A stretch of DNA of 64,000 nucleotides. Origin: Alphaproteobacteria bacterium. GTDB lineage: Bacteria; Pseudomonadota; Alphaproteobacteria; SMXP01. The position numbers and the translations under genes were made by a program. The DNA is taken from NCBI GenBank assembly GCA_028285305.1, contig JANQPV010000026.1, positions 62,001 to 126,000 on the forward strand, in the 5' to 3' direction. A model generated the notes under the pieces. That model saw nothing but the letters and a program-made list of their open reading frames with translations. It did not search any database and was not told where the DNA came from. Of the stretch, positions 33,067 through 43,017 are shown piece by piece. Within the stretch, counting starts at the first letter, position 1, and every line of letters starts with the position of its first letter.

Positions 33067-33341
33067 TAGGTACGTCTCCTGCCCGCTGATTGCAGGATGG
33101 CGCCAACGATGATAACAACCAGCCCTAAGGGCAAACTTAAGAACAAGTACCAGCCCGCCACGGACATTTGGTAAAGCAATCCGCCCAGATCCGCACCGAA
33201 GACGGAACATTCCTGAACCGACGCTTCATTTAGAGGACAACCGAAGAGACCGGCCACAAGGTATGCAATCAGCAAACTGATCAAAGGCGCAACGATCACG
33301 ATGGCGCCCGCCCACACGACCCATTTGCCGGCCGCCTTCAT
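33066..33341 (-). CDS. Small two-helix membrane protein
   Basis: A 91-residue protein with hydrophobic segments at about 10-32 and 58-84 and a periplasmic-looking loop containing two cysteines (GCPLNEASVQEC, spaced 11), which may form a disulfide. It ends in basic residues (GRRRT). It overlaps the methyltransferase start by one base and begins three bases after the end of the formaldehyde dehydrogenase, so it belongs to that operon. No family I recognise; function unknown. Confidence 0.65.
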   Translation of the reverse strand: MKAAGKWVVWAGAIVIVAPLISLLIAYLVAGLFGCPLNEASVQECSVFGADLGGLLYQMSVAGWYLFLSLPLGLVVIIVGAILQSAGRRRT

Positions 33342-33344
33342 GAC

Positions 33345-34454
33345 TTAGTACAGTACGACACTGCGGATCGACTCGCCTTCATGCATGAGGTCGAACGCTT
33401 TGTTGATGTCGTCCAAGGGCATTGTGTGCGTGATCAGATCATCGATATTGATGCGCCCTTCCATATAGAGATCCACAATCCGGGGCACATCGGTTCGTCC
33501 GCGCGCACCGCCAAAGGCCGTACCCTTCCATGTCCGGCCGGTAACCAACTGAAACGGCCGGGTACTGATTTCTTCGCCGGCGCCCGCGACCCCGATAATT
33601 ACAGACGTTCCCCACCCTCGGCGGGAACACTCCAAGGCTTGGCGCATGGTCGTGACATTACCGATACACTCGAAGGAGTAGTCGGCTCCACCGCCGGTGA
33701 GCTCGACCAAGTGACCAACGACATCGTCTTTGAGTTCTTTGGGATTGACAAAGTCTGTCATTCCAAATGTCCGGGCCATCGCCTCACGCGCGGGATTGAT
33801 ATCGACACCAACAATCTGCCGGGCGCCGACGAGTTTGAGACCCTGGATGACATTAAGACCAATCCCGCCGAGACCGAACACGACACACGCCGCATTCGGC
33901 TCCACCTTTGCCGTGAACATCACGGCACCAATACCGGTAGTTACGCCGCAGCCGATATAGCAAATCTTGTCAAAGGGGGCGTCCTTGCGCACTTTGGCAA
34001 CGGCAATCTCGGGCAGGACGGTATAATTCGCGAACGTGGAACACCCCATATAGTGCAAAAGAGGTTTGCCGTTGAGGCTGAAACGGCTGGTACCGTCGGG
34101 CATCACGCCCTTTCCCTGGGTATCTCTGATGGATACGCACAAATTCGTCTTTGGGCTGAGACAATAATCGCACTCGCGGCATTCCGGGACATACAGCGGG
34201 ATCACGTGATCCCCCACCTCGACTGAAGTCACACCCGGTCCCGTTTCGACGACGATCCCGGCCCCTTCGTGACCCAGGATGGAAGGGAACGCCCCTTCCG
34301 GATCAGCGCCGGACAGCGTGTAAGCATCCGTATGGCAAATGCCGGTGGCCTTCACTTCCACCATCACTTCGCCGGCTTTGGGACCTTCGAGTTGGACGGT
34401 TTCGATTTCCAGAGGTTTGCCAGCCTCAACGGCAACGGCAGCGCGTACATCCAT
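33345..34454 (-). CDS. frmA: S-(hydroxymethyl)glutathione dehydrogenase / class III alcohol dehydrogenase
   Basis: Glutathione-dependent formaldehyde dehydrogenase: oxidises S-hydroxymethylglutathione with NAD and also reduces S-nitrosoglutathione. At 369 residues it is the usual length. Catalytic zinc ligands appear in [12 protein letters not shown] and LGHEGAGIV; structural zinc cysteines are in [18 protein letters not shown]; the cofactor fold is [21 protein letters not shown]-type motif appears as [14 protein letters not shown]. Good confidence for the enzyme. It is followed by the 91-residue membrane protein and the methyltransferase. No FrmR regulator nearby. Confidence 0.95.
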   Translation of the reverse strand: MDVRAAVAVEAGKPLEIETVQLEGPKAGEVMVEVKATGICHTDAYTLSGADPEGAFPSILGHEGAGIVVETGPGVTSVEVGDHVIPLYVPECRECDYCLSPKTNLCVSIRDTQGKGVMPDGTSRFSLNGKPLLHYMGCSTFANYTVLPEIAVAKVRKDAPFDKICYIGCGVTTGIGAVMFTAKVEPNAACVVFGLGGIGLNVIQGLKLVGARQIVGVDINPAREAMARTFGMTDFVNPKELKDDVVGHLVELTGGGADYSFECIGNVTTMRQALECSRRGWGTSVIIGVAGAGEEISTRPFQLVTGRTWKGTAFGGARGRTDVPRIVDLYMEGRINIDDLITHTMPLDDINKAFDLMHEGESIRSVVLY

Positions 34455-34530
34455 GTCAATTCCCTCCCACTATGGACAAGTGGGAAGAAATCATGACCTG
34501 CGGATGCGGTCAATGGCTAAGCATCGGATC

Positions 34531-35112
34531 CTATTGCGCGGGCCGGGAAGCCACCAACCGGAACTTCACCGTAACGTCTTCACCCACTTCATAGCCGGGA
34601 AACTCCCACCCTTTCCCCAGTTCGAAGTCCATACGGTTCAACGCAATGCCGTCCGTCACCGCCACAGCGCTCGACGCATCGATCGTCTCGAACCTAAACG
34701 GAACGGTGACCGGTTTGGCGATGTTTTTGACCGTCAGAGTACCCACAGCCTCATAATCGCCGTTCTCGCCTTGAATGATCTGCTCGGATACGAATGACGC
34801 TTTGGCGATGGTCTCACCGTCAAACCAGCTGGAATGCATGAGCGTTGCCACCACGTCTCCGGTAAAATCGAGCGGGTCTTCCATTTTGGTGACGTCGAAG
34901 TCAATGGAGATTGACCCGGTGCTCAAGTCCGCTGGATCGAACGCGATGGAAGCCGTATAGTCTTTAAAAGCAATCGTTCGCTCTTTCCCGTTCAAGGTAC
35001 CAACCGCGGAGATCTCGCTCTGGGCTGTGTCCACCTGCCAGTCGCCGCCAAACGCGCCGGAGGCCAAAAGACAGAGAGCGGAAACAACAAAACCAATCTT
35101 GGCCCGAAACAT
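34531..35112 (-). CDS. YceI family periplasmic protein (1)
   Basis: A 193-residue exported protein with signal peptide MFRAKIGFVVSALCLLASGA. The mature part is a YceI lipocalin-like beta barrel: WQVDTAQSEISAVGTLNG, FDVTKMEDPLDFTGDVVATLM, WFDGETIAKASFVSEQI and ALNRMDFELGKGWEF. YceI domains bind polyisoprenoids or other long lipids. Its ATG is 2 nt after the cytochrome b561 stop, so both are translated from one mRNA with the second YceI gene upstream. Two YceI genes flanking a b561 gene suggest lipid-quinone redox chemistry in the periplasm (inference). Confidence 0.92.
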   Translation of the reverse strand: MFRAKIGFVVSALCLLASGAFGGDWQVDTAQSEISAVGTLNGKERTIAFKDYTASIAFDPADLSTGSISIDFDVTKMEDPLDFTGDVVATLMHSSWFDGETIAKASFVSEQIIQGENGDYEAVGTLTVKNIAKPVTVPFRFETIDASSAVAVTDGIALNRMDFELGKGWEFPGYEVGEDVTVKFRLVASRPAQ

Positions 35113-35114
35113 TT

Positions 35115-35663
35115 CTAGGATTCCCTTATACTCATAAACGGCACCATCCGTGCCAAGATGGAGTTCTTGCGTCTGAAGTGATGGTTTAAGGCCGCGCCCA
35201 CGTGGACAAGGATCAAACCCAGCATGACAAAAGCAAAGATCTCATGCAATTCTTTGAAGAGTTCGAAATTTTCCCTGCTCTGTCCGACAATATCGGGAAG
35301 TGTCACCACTCCCCACCACTGAACGGGAAACCCGCTGGCCGATGACATGGCCCATCCCGCAAGAGGAATGGCAAACAACATAGCATACATACCCCAATGG
35401 ACACCGTGGGCCGCGAACCTTTCCAAAGGCGGTGTGTCCGCAGGCAGAGGTGGGGGCCGATTGAACAACCGCCACGCAAGCCGCAACGCTACCAATGTCA
35501 GGATCGTCACCCCAATCGATTTGTGCAGAGCATAAAGCTCGAACTTCTCGGGCGACGCCTTCAGATTGTGCATGTAGATGCCGAGCGGAAACGCGGCGAA
35601 GAAAAGGCCGAACACCAACCAATGGAGCGTCTTCGCAACGCGTCCGTAAGCGCTATCGGCCAA
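35115..35663 (-). CDS. Cytochrome b561 family protein
   Basis: A 182-residue, four-helix membrane cytochrome of the bacterial b561 family, which moves electrons from the quinone pool. Candidate haem histidines: KTLHWLVF, LHKSIGV, HWGMYAM, KELHEIFAF and LVHVGAALNHH. The frame opens at TTG 35678, but TTG 35663 (MADSAYGRVAKTLHW) matches the family's normal start and has GAGAGG just before it. It lies between two YceI genes (35 nt after one, 2 nt before the other), an arrangement that is repeated in many proteobacteria. Confidence 0.88.
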   Translation of the reverse strand: MADSAYGRVAKTLHWLVFGLFFAAFPLGIYMHNLKASPEKFELYALHKSIGVTILTLVALRLAWRLFNRPPPLPADTPPLERFAAHGVHWGMYAMLFAIPLAGWAMSSASGFPVQWWGVVTLPDIVGQSRENFELFKELHEIFAFVMLGLILVHVGAALNHHFRRKNSILARMVPFMSIRES

Positions 35664-35698
35664 GGTACCTCTCTCCAATCGGTGTCTCTCCGTAATGC

Positions 35699-36337
35699 CT
35701 ATTCCTGTTCTTCAATTCGGTTGAACTCGGCCTGGATCCTTAGAGTCACATCATCGCCAATACCCGGGATCCACTCGACCAGGCCAAACTCCGAGCGTTT
35801 AATGACGGTCTCAGCCGAAAACCCCATCGTGTAGGCTTGGTTGAACGGGTTCACGCCCGCACCCACGAGCGCCGTATCCAACGTGACCGGCTTCGTCACA
35901 TCTTTAATTGTGAGATTACCGGTAATTTTGCCTGTCGTATCGCCCGTCGTTTCTATCTTTGTACTGACGAATGTGATATCGGGATAGTTTTCCGCATCAA
36001 ACATCGCGGCGCCGACAAGCGCGTCATCGAGATGGTTGTTCGCAGCCTCGTCATTGGAATCCACGCTCGCTGCTTTGACAGTCACCGCAAGATTGCTGGC
36101 TTCGGGATTGTTGGGATCAAAAGACAACGTCCCCGCAATCTCGTCAAACATCCCAACGAAATTCGAAAACCCAAGGTGATTGACTTGATACATGACGCTC
36201 GCGTGGGTGGGATCGAGCCTAAAGCTCCCTGCTTCGAGCGCGCCTTCGCTCGAGCCTTGCGCCCATGCTGGCGTACTCAACATTGCGAACACCGCAACGG
36301 GTGCAATAGAGTTTTTCATCCGGGTGAACACTGTCAT
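35699..36337 (-). CDS. YceI family periplasmic protein (2)
   Basis: A 212-residue exported protein, signal peptide ending STPAWAQ. The YceI barrel shows FRLDPTHASVMYQVNHLGFS, FDEIAGTLSFDPNNPEASNL, MFDAENYPDITFVSTKI and MGFSAETVIKRSEFGLVEW, the family hallmarks with the aspartate-histidine region. GGAGGA lies 8 nt before its ATG. It is the first gene of the YceI-b561-YceI operon and differs enough from the second YceI that the two probably bind different ligands. Confidence 0.92.
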   Translation of the reverse strand: MTVFTRMKNSIAPVAVFAMLSTPAWAQGSSEGALEAGSFRLDPTHASVMYQVNHLGFSNFVGMFDEIAGTLSFDPNNPEASNLAVTVKAASVDSNDEAANNHLDDALVGAAMFDAENYPDITFVSTKIETTGDTTGKITGNLTIKDVTKPVTLDTALVGAGVNPFNQAYTMGFSAETVIKRSEFGLVEWIPGIGDDVTLRIQAEFNRIEEQE

Positions 36338-36458
36338 TGAGACTATCCTCCAAGCTACAATTCGACTTTAGAGCATAATCTGTTCTTTCTTGGGCGGATT
36401 CAAGTCCAGTCACTGATCCGTGATGAGAATGCCTGACATGTTGGCCCCATCGACATAC

Positions 36459-37773
<1,315 letters not shown>

Positions 37774-38244
37774 GACTTGCTTTTGTCAGATTCTACGCAC
37801 AAAGCTCAATTCCCTCGTCCGGAGACTTCGCCGGACACACTGCTAAAACACGTCATTCAGCCGCTATCCCGTCGGTCTTTCTTTAAAACTGCTTAAAATC
37901 TTCGCATTGGTTTGAACAGTCGCCTTACCCAGCCCTTAAGGGGTTTCACCGATAGTCATTTGTGTATTCGATATAGGGCAAAGGAGAACACGGCTGATCC
38001 ATTCCACAAGAAATTGCGTTACTCCCAGGTATTTCTAGGGTTTAGGGTTCGCGTGACAGGATTTGTCACTTGAGCACCCCTATGCTCCTCAATACACACG
38101 GCGGGTTAATCGGTTTCAACGGAAAGCCGTCAAAATAAGTACCGCGCACGTTCGCCATTGTGGCGACACTTAGGCACGATTCTCGCATCCCAAACGGGAA
38201 ACTTGCTGTGTTGGTACACATAAAAAGCGTAGAGGTTGGGTAAA
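37774..38244. other. Intergenic region, nothing recognised
   Basis: About 470 nt between the divergent thyA and the exported protein gene. I see no gene, tRNA or repeat-family copy. A small hairpin, TCGCCATTGTGGCGA near 38151-38165, is the only structure. It must hold two promoters. GAGG lies about 9 nt before the ATG at 38245. Confidence 0.4.
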
Positions 38245-38718
38245 ATGACGAGTGATTTAGTATTTTTTGTGTCGGCGGCGTATGTGCTCGGCATGTTTGT
38301 AGGCGTTTTCGCAGGTGTTAGCGCCAATATCGTAACGAAGATTACGGGATCCGGCGTCGTTCGGCCGATTAATGCGGATCGTGATCTCGTCGTTTTGTCG
38401 TCCCCCTCTGATACAGAACAGTCCATTGTCAGCAGCCTCAAGCCGCGCATAGAGCCGGTTGTTGCCGAAGAGGCCACACCAGAAGAAGCACCGGAGGAAA
38501 TCCCGAACGTCGCCTCTTTGCCGAATGTGGCCCCAGAACCTGTCGCCCCGGCAGAACCCATCGTAGCCGCTGAGCAACAAGTTGAAGAAGCAACAGAAGT
38601 CGAGGAACCCATCGCGGCTTACGACGCGAACAACGTTCAGGCTCTGCGCCGGATGATCCAAAAGAAACGCGAAATGGCTGCCGCCGAAGCCGGTCAGAAG
38701 CAGTCTCGAGCGGCGTAG
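38245..38718 (+). CDS. Single-pass membrane protein with acidic Pro/Ala linker, unknown function
   Basis: 157 residues. The N-terminal 30 form one membrane helix (LVFFVSAAYVLGMFVGVFAG). Residues 35-130 are acidic and rich in Glu, Pro and Ala (EEATPEEAPEE, EPVAPAEPIVAAEQQVEE), probably unfolded. The C-terminal 30 are helical and basic (VQALRRMIQKKREMAAAEAG). The shape resembles small membrane anchors or scaffolds; no family is recognised. The ATG at 38245 is chosen over TTG 38236 for its GAGG ribosome site. Confidence 0.65.
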   Translation: MTSDLVFFVSAAYVLGMFVGVFAGVSANIVTKITGSGVVRPINADRDLVVLSSPSDTEQSIVSSLKPRIEPVVAEEATPEEAPEEIPNVASLPNVAPEPVAPAEPIVAAEQQVEEATEVEEPIAAYDANNVQALRRMIQKKREMAAAEAGQKQSRAA

Positions 38719-38737
38719 CCGATCTCTCCATCCAAAT

Positions 38738-39394
38738 TTATTGCTCGCCTGCCACGGGCGTTACGAAAGCTCTCAAACGGGCAACGCCGTAATGGGAGTA
38801 ATGCAAGGTGTTGGTCGTGTCTGCGGAGACCGGCACATAGGTGACAGCGGGTCCAATTGGAATAACGGCGCCTGACACCATACTATCGACCTTTGTAAAT
38901 TGGCCGCCGACACGGTCGGGGTCAGAAGCTACGACGACATATCGAAAGCCGGCTCGCGCTCGAAAACTGACCGACAAATGGTCTCCCCTAAAAAGGAAGC
39001 GACCCGCGCCAAATTCTAAAAGAGCGTCGCCCCCATGATCTAACACAAGCGCGGTGGGCGGCAGCAGTCGTCCCGGCTCAACGCGGCTCCCCGCGACCAG
39101 CGTCACATCTTGGCCGACGATGCCTGAAACATCAAAAACAGCATAGGTTCTCCGTGTTCCGTCGGCGGCCTGGAAACACGGAGAGTTGGGCCCGATTGCA
39201 ACGTCCACGCTCACTGTCTCGCTCGAGCCTTGAGGATCGAAAACAACCGCCCGCGCATTGGAGAGAAGATACCGGTCTGCGCAAACCCGCCCTGAAATAT
39301 CAGTCTCAGCAGGGAGTGGTCCGATGGGCGAAACGCAACCAGACAGAACCGCAACGATCATGACCAGCGAAACGATACGGCCAATCATCTGCAT
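38738..39394 (-). CDS. Lipoprotein, unknown function
   Basis: A 218-residue lipoprotein. The signal peptide (VSLVMIVAVLSGC) ends in lipobox LSGC at about residue 20. The mature part is beta-rich: YRRTYAVFDVSGI-like strands, GRFLFRGDHLSVSFRARAGF and FRYVVVASDPDRVGGQF. No family recognised. The ATG follows directly on the TAG of the upstream lipoprotein gene (zero gap), so both lipoproteins are made together and may work together. Confidence 0.7.
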   Translation of the reverse strand: MQMIGRIVSLVMIVAVLSGCVSPIGPLPAETDISGRVCADRYLLSNARAVVFDPQGSSETVSVDVAIGPNSPCFQAADGTRRTYAVFDVSGIVGQDVTLVAGSRVEPGRLLPPTALVLDHGGDALLEFGAGRFLFRGDHLSVSFRARAGFRYVVVASDPDRVGGQFTKVDSMVSGAVIPIGPAVTYVPVSADTTNTLHYSHYGVARLRAFVTPVAGEQ

Positions 39395-40123
39395 CTACTT
39401 GAGCAGTGTTACAATCGCGTCGACGGATTTTGAAACCGCTTCCTCCATGGCTGCAATGGCCACGTCCGGCTGAGCGACCACATCATCGAACTTTGGCCAA
39501 CTATATTGCGGGTCAGGAGGAATGGAGACGTTGGCGTCCTGGGAAGCCATATAGAATGGATTGTAGTTGACCAGATTCTGCATCAGCACGGTCTGATCTT
39601 TCGAACTCTTCAGAATGACTTTTGTGTACATGTGAGGGCGCCATTGACCTCCAGTTGAGGCAAAGCCATAGCTGGTGGTTACAACATCGAACACTGCGTC
39701 CGCGACGCCGATGGCAGCGGGCGGTTCACTCTCATGTTCCGTTCGGGCCGCATCCCCGGCAGAAAGGATCTGCACGGAGTAGCCCTGCTCTTCAAGTTTT
39801 ACAACGAGGGAGTCGACGAATTGATTTCGTGCGTTGAATTCCGTTCCCTCCAAAGCGGTGTCCAGTTTCCCTTCTCGCCGCGCCAATGTACTGGCATCGA
39901 TCGCCGCTCCGATGAGAGAGCCAATCAAACCGCCCGCAGCCCCCATCGCGTCTTGCGTGCCAGCTCCGTCAAACGCGGTAGGTTTGTCCGGAAACCCGGG
40001 TTGGAGAAGCGCGATCGTCTGGACGGAAGACGCTTCTCGATCATAAGCCACTTCCGGCACGGTCACACAGCCAGCCATGACAAGACCGACCAACACAACC
40101 AAACTCAATTGTTTGTATCTCAT
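39395..40123 (-). CDS. Lipoprotein, unknown function
   Basis: A 242-residue lipoprotein with signal MRYKQLSLVVLVGLVMAGC (lipobox MAGC). The mature protein has a glycine-alanine-rich membrane-like patch (AAGGLIGSLIGAAIDAST) at about 60-80 and a soluble domain with LVVKLEEQGYSVQIL and GQWRPHMYTKVILKSSKD. The ATG at 40123 has GGGGGAG just upstream; an upstream in-frame GTG-type start (MVAWRRLG) is not credible. Co-transcribed with the next lipoprotein. No named family. Confidence 0.7.
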   Translation of the reverse strand: MRYKQLSLVVLVGLVMAGCVTVPEVAYDREASSVQTIALLQPGFPDKPTAFDGAGTQDAMGAAGGLIGSLIGAAIDASTLARREGKLDTALEGTEFNARNQFVDSLVVKLEEQGYSVQILSAGDAARTEHESEPPAAIGVADAVFDVVTTSYGFASTGGQWRPHMYTKVILKSSKDQTVLMQNLVNYNPFYMASQDANVSIPPDPQYSWPKFDDVVAQPDVAIAAMEEAVSKSVDAIVTLLK

Positions 40124-40274
40124 CTGCTCCCCCAAGACCCCTAGTCTGCGCCACGCAACCAATACGATTAACCATTAACAACGCGCTCGCACTTTCTGCA
40201 AGTTGAAATTGAGCTTGCGAGCAATCGGCGCCGTGCAGATCACCTTTCATTTACGCCTCTAACCCATTATATTA

Positions 40275-40627
40275 TGTGTGCCGGTTTGACCGGCTATGGC
40301 GATAAACGGACTCGTAATAAGCGGACCGGACCCGGGGGCGGTACCCGGCGCCTCCACCACAAGCCCAGCGGGCGTTGCGCAATAGAGAGCAAGCGCTACC
40401 ACGCTGGGTTTCTGTGGGGGCGAAATAGGATCGACGGACGTGTAAAGGTACTCCTTTCGCCCGGCATGGCACCACCGTTATCGGGCTGTTTCAATAGTTG
40501 CTAATGACAACTACGAAGGAGAATATGCTCTCGCTGCGTAATGCAGTGCGGGTTTTCTCAACCTAAAGCCCTAGCCCCACTTCAGGGCTAGGCGGGGTTC
40601 GGCGGCACCTGGCAACAGAAGCCGCCA
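40275..40627 (+). ncRNA. ssrA: Transfer-messenger RNA, circularly permuted two-piece form
   Basis: tmRNA, which rescues stalled ribosomes. The acceptor part comes first: hairpin GCCGGTTTGACCGGC, T arm CCGGG/CCCGG, then CGCCTCC (40349-40355) and encoded ACCA (40356-40359). The coding part starts at GGGGGCG (40416-40422), which pairs with CGCCTCC and puts a G:U third in the stem, the alanine identity pair. The tag reading frame 40500-40541 encodes ANDNYEGEYALAA then TAA. The 3' end is hairpin GGCGGC (40601-40606)/GCCGCC (40621-40626) followed by a T run. The intervening loop is removed on maturation in alphaproteobacteria. Exact mature ends uncertain. Confidence 0.93.
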
Positions 40628-40675
40628 TTTTTGTGTGTCCTTGATCACTCACTCACTTCGATCCATGAGTTTTCT

Positions 40676-41002
40676 ATGAAACCAAAAAAGTCTGACGACA
40701 TCTTTGTCGACCTGCCAGAGGGGGTCACACGGTCGCAAGTGGTGAACGTGGTGGAACGGGCCGCCAAGGCCGCCGGCCTGTACATTTCCCATATCGGCAG
40801 CTACTCCCGAAAAAAGTACCCCAACTCCGTGCACTGGCATTTCAAGCGCGACAAGGCGGAGCGCGGTCTCATTGATGCGACGTACTGGGATGCGAAATCA
40901 CTGCTGTGGCTGATGATCCGCCACCGTGAACCCGACTGGGTGAAAGAGACGGCGCCGAAACTGAAGCGGGCGCTGCAACAAGAACTCAAGACCCTCTCCT
41001 GA
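40676..41002 (+). CDS. Conserved-looking small protein, unknown function
   Basis: A 108-residue basic protein starting MKPKKSDDIFVDLPEGVTRS, with VVERAAKAAGLYISHIGSYS, SVHWHFKRDKAERGLIDATYW and LWLMIRHREPDW. The family is not known to me. It starts 19 nt before the selenoprotein-like gene, with AGAGG before that gene, so the two may be co-transcribed. A possible role with the selenoprotein is a guess. The frame opens earlier at 40631 within the tmRNA terminator, but ATG 40676 is the first credible start. Confidence 0.65.
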   Translation: MKPKKSDDIFVDLPEGVTRSQVVNVVERAAKAAGLYISHIGSYSRKKYPNSVHWHFKRDKAERGLIDATYWDAKSLLWLMIRHREPDWVKETAPKLKRALQQELKTLS

Positions 41003-41021
41003 GACGCGCAAGCAGAGGACC

Positions 41022-41927
41022 ATGCGGGAATTCATCGACTATATTGAGCGCACGCGAGAGCAATATGACACGCTGGGGTATCCAACTTATCAATGGGTGC
41101 ACAACGAAGACGCGCCTCCGTTTGCGCCTCTGCGCAAACCGCTTTCCGAATCCACGGTGGCGCTCGTCGCCTCGGGCGGAATTTACCGATCGGGCCAAAT
41201 CGCTTTTCACTATAAGGACGATATCAGTTTCCGGATCATTGATTCGGCAACGCCAACGGACGAACTCCGCGTAACCCATTTCGCATACGATCTAACCGAT
41301 GCCCGCATCGATCCGAACGTAGTTTTTCCAATAGACACGCTGAAGGCAATGGTGCAGGAGGGGCGCATCGGACAACTCGCCGAACGCGCCTACACATTCA
41401 TGGGCGGCATTTACTCCGCCCGCAAAGTGCGCGACCGCTTGGCCCCTGCCCTTGCGGACCGGCTTATTGAAAACGAAGTGGACGTGGCGCTTATGGTTCC
41501 CGTCTGACCTGTGTGTCACCAATCCGTGGGATTGATCGCCAGAGAAGTCGAGAGCCGAGGCATTCCCACTCTCTCCATGTCGAGCGCCTATTCCATCACG
41601 GCAGCCGTGAACCCACCGCGGGCTGTCTATCTCGACTACCCGCTTGGACATACAGCAGGAAAGCCGAACGATCACGAAAACCAGCGGTCGATTATGCGCG
41701 ATACTTTGCGAGCGTTTGAGGACATTGACAGCCCGGGCGCCATTCGCACCCTAGAGTACGAGTGGTCCAGCGATCATTCGTGGAAAGACAGCGTGATGAG
41801 ACCAGACAAAAGCGGGGCCTCCAGCGACGCCCGCGTTGAACGCTACGCCACGCCTCAGTATCAAGACTCCGATGATGAAACACTTGTCGAAGAGGGATGC
41901 CCGACCTGCGTGTTTTTGGAAAACTAA
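41022..41927 (+). CDS. Probable selenoprotein, GrdB-like (glycine/betaine/sarcosine/proline reductase selenoprotein B family)
   Basis: One 301-residue gene with an in-frame TGA at 41505-41507 (residue 162). Before it, 161 residues end FMGGIYSARKV...ALMVPV; after it the same frame continues CCT GTG TGT (Pro-Val-Cys), then HQSVGLIAREVESRG and PPRAVYLDYPLGHTAG. So the TGA codes a UxxC redox motif (UPVC) in the family's known site. A 6-bp hairpin with G at the loop lies 18 nt beyond (41520-41534). The C-terminus has CPTC. The N-terminal part has LVASGGIYRSGQ and the GrdB-like fold. No SelB/SelA/SelC/SelD genes are in the window; substrate unknown. A sequencing error making Cys into TGA is the alternative. 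Confidence 0.8.
41505..41534 (+). promoter_or_regulatory. Candidate bSECIS element with Sec codon
   Basis: TGA (41505-41507), 12-nt spacer, then stem CAATCC (41520-41525), loop GTG, stem GGATTG (41529-41534). The loop starts 18 nt after the codon and its first base is G, both within the known bacterial SECIS rules. The stem is perfect and encodes conserved residues QSVGL at the same time. Function is inferred. Confidence 0.65.
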
Positions 41928-43015
41928 ACCGGCGGAATCAGCCCCCGCTCCCGGTACCCTTCAATCCACTTCTTGAGCATGTCCTCAGTATCCACACAGT
42001 CATGGAAGCCGAATTGACGGGCTTTGATGGTGCTGACGAGAACGGGAGGCGGCGCTGACGGCGCGCCGGACGCCATCGCCGCGTCGGCGAATTCCGCCGA
42101 CTCTCCTAAGAAGGCGCCGAGATCTCGCGGTGCGGCGAGCTGATACTTGTCCACTAAAGCCGCCCATTCCTCTTGCCGCGCCGGCAATGTCTCCGAAAGA
42201 CGCTGCGGGTTCGGTTCCCCCACCTCCATGTCAAAGGCCTCCGCGATCACCGGCCACACAGTCTCGAAGGCAAACACATCGCCGTTGGTAATGTTGAAAT
42301 GCTCGCCAGCACATTCTGGCGTCATCGCCGCCCATTCAAAGGCCTTGGCCAAAAGTTCCGTATCAACCGCTTCGAGGAGATAGGCCGGACCGCCGGGATA
42401 GGAAAACGCTCTGCCGGCCTCTTTTTCCAACGACGCATAGACACAGAGTGCGGAGAGGCAATTGAGATTGCCTTTCACCGCTTCCCCAAAAACGAACTGC
42501 GGACGAAGGATGGTCCAATTCCATCCCTTTCCGGCCTGCCTTTCTCGGATGTAGTCTTCCTGCAGCCAATAAAAGTTCGGATGATCGTGCCGCAGCCAGC
42601 GTTCTTTTGCGGGCACGGTCATCGGCGCGACGTGACCGCCATAGGCTTTGGTGCCCTGAAGGAGTGTGATGTGCTGCAGTTTGCCGGCAGCAGCTTCAAG
42701 GGGTTCAAACATATTGCGTAACATAGAGAGATTGGTCTGCATCTGGCCTTCGTCCCGCCAACCGCCGACCAGGTTACCAGGCAGCTCATGAAGCGCGGCA
42801 TAGATCACGTGGGTCACATCGCTCAGAGAACTGAAAGTCTCGCGGCAAGCCGCTTCATCCATCAGATCAACTGAAATGTGGGCAGCTGATGCCAGTCCCC
42901 GAGGTTCGCGTCGTGACACGGCGGTCACGGGCCAATCGGCAAGCCGCTCAAAGTGACGGGTGGCTTCATAGCCCACCAGGCCGCTCGCGCCGACCACGAG
43001 CATATGCTTCGCCAT
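41924..43015 (-). CDS. PRISE-type SDR (progesterone 5-beta-reductase/iridoid synthase-like)
   Basis: A 363-residue extended SDR. N-terminal cofactor motif MLVVGASGLVGYEATRHF (residues 6-23), then VSRREP, ITLLQGTKAYGGH, FYWLQEDY, a signature of the PRISE group where YxxxK-type residues are replaced, and WTILRPQFVFG. Members reduce enones with NADPH. Substrate unknown. Its stop codon TAG overlaps the selenoprotein gene's stop, sharing CTAA (convergent). Three bases separate it from the upstream methyltransferase gene on the same strand. Confidence 0.87.
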   Translation of the reverse strand: MAKHMLVVGASGLVGYEATRHFERLADWPVTAVSRREPRGLASAAHISVDLMDEAACRETFSSLSDVTHVIYAALHELPGNLVGGWRDEGQMQTNLSMLRNMFEPLEAAAGKLQHITLLQGTKAYGGHVAPMTVPAKERWLRHDHPNFYWLQEDYIRERQAGKGWNWTILRPQFVFGEAVKGNLNCLSALCVYASLEKEAGRAFSYPGGPAYLLEAVDTELLAKAFEWAAMTPECAGEHFNITNGDVFAFETVWPVIAEAFDMEVGEPNPQRLSETLPARQEEWAALVDKYQLAAPRDLGAFLGESAEFADAAMASGAPSAPPPVLVSTIKARQFGFHDCVDTEDMLKKWIEGYRERGLIPPV

Positions 43016-43017
43016 GC

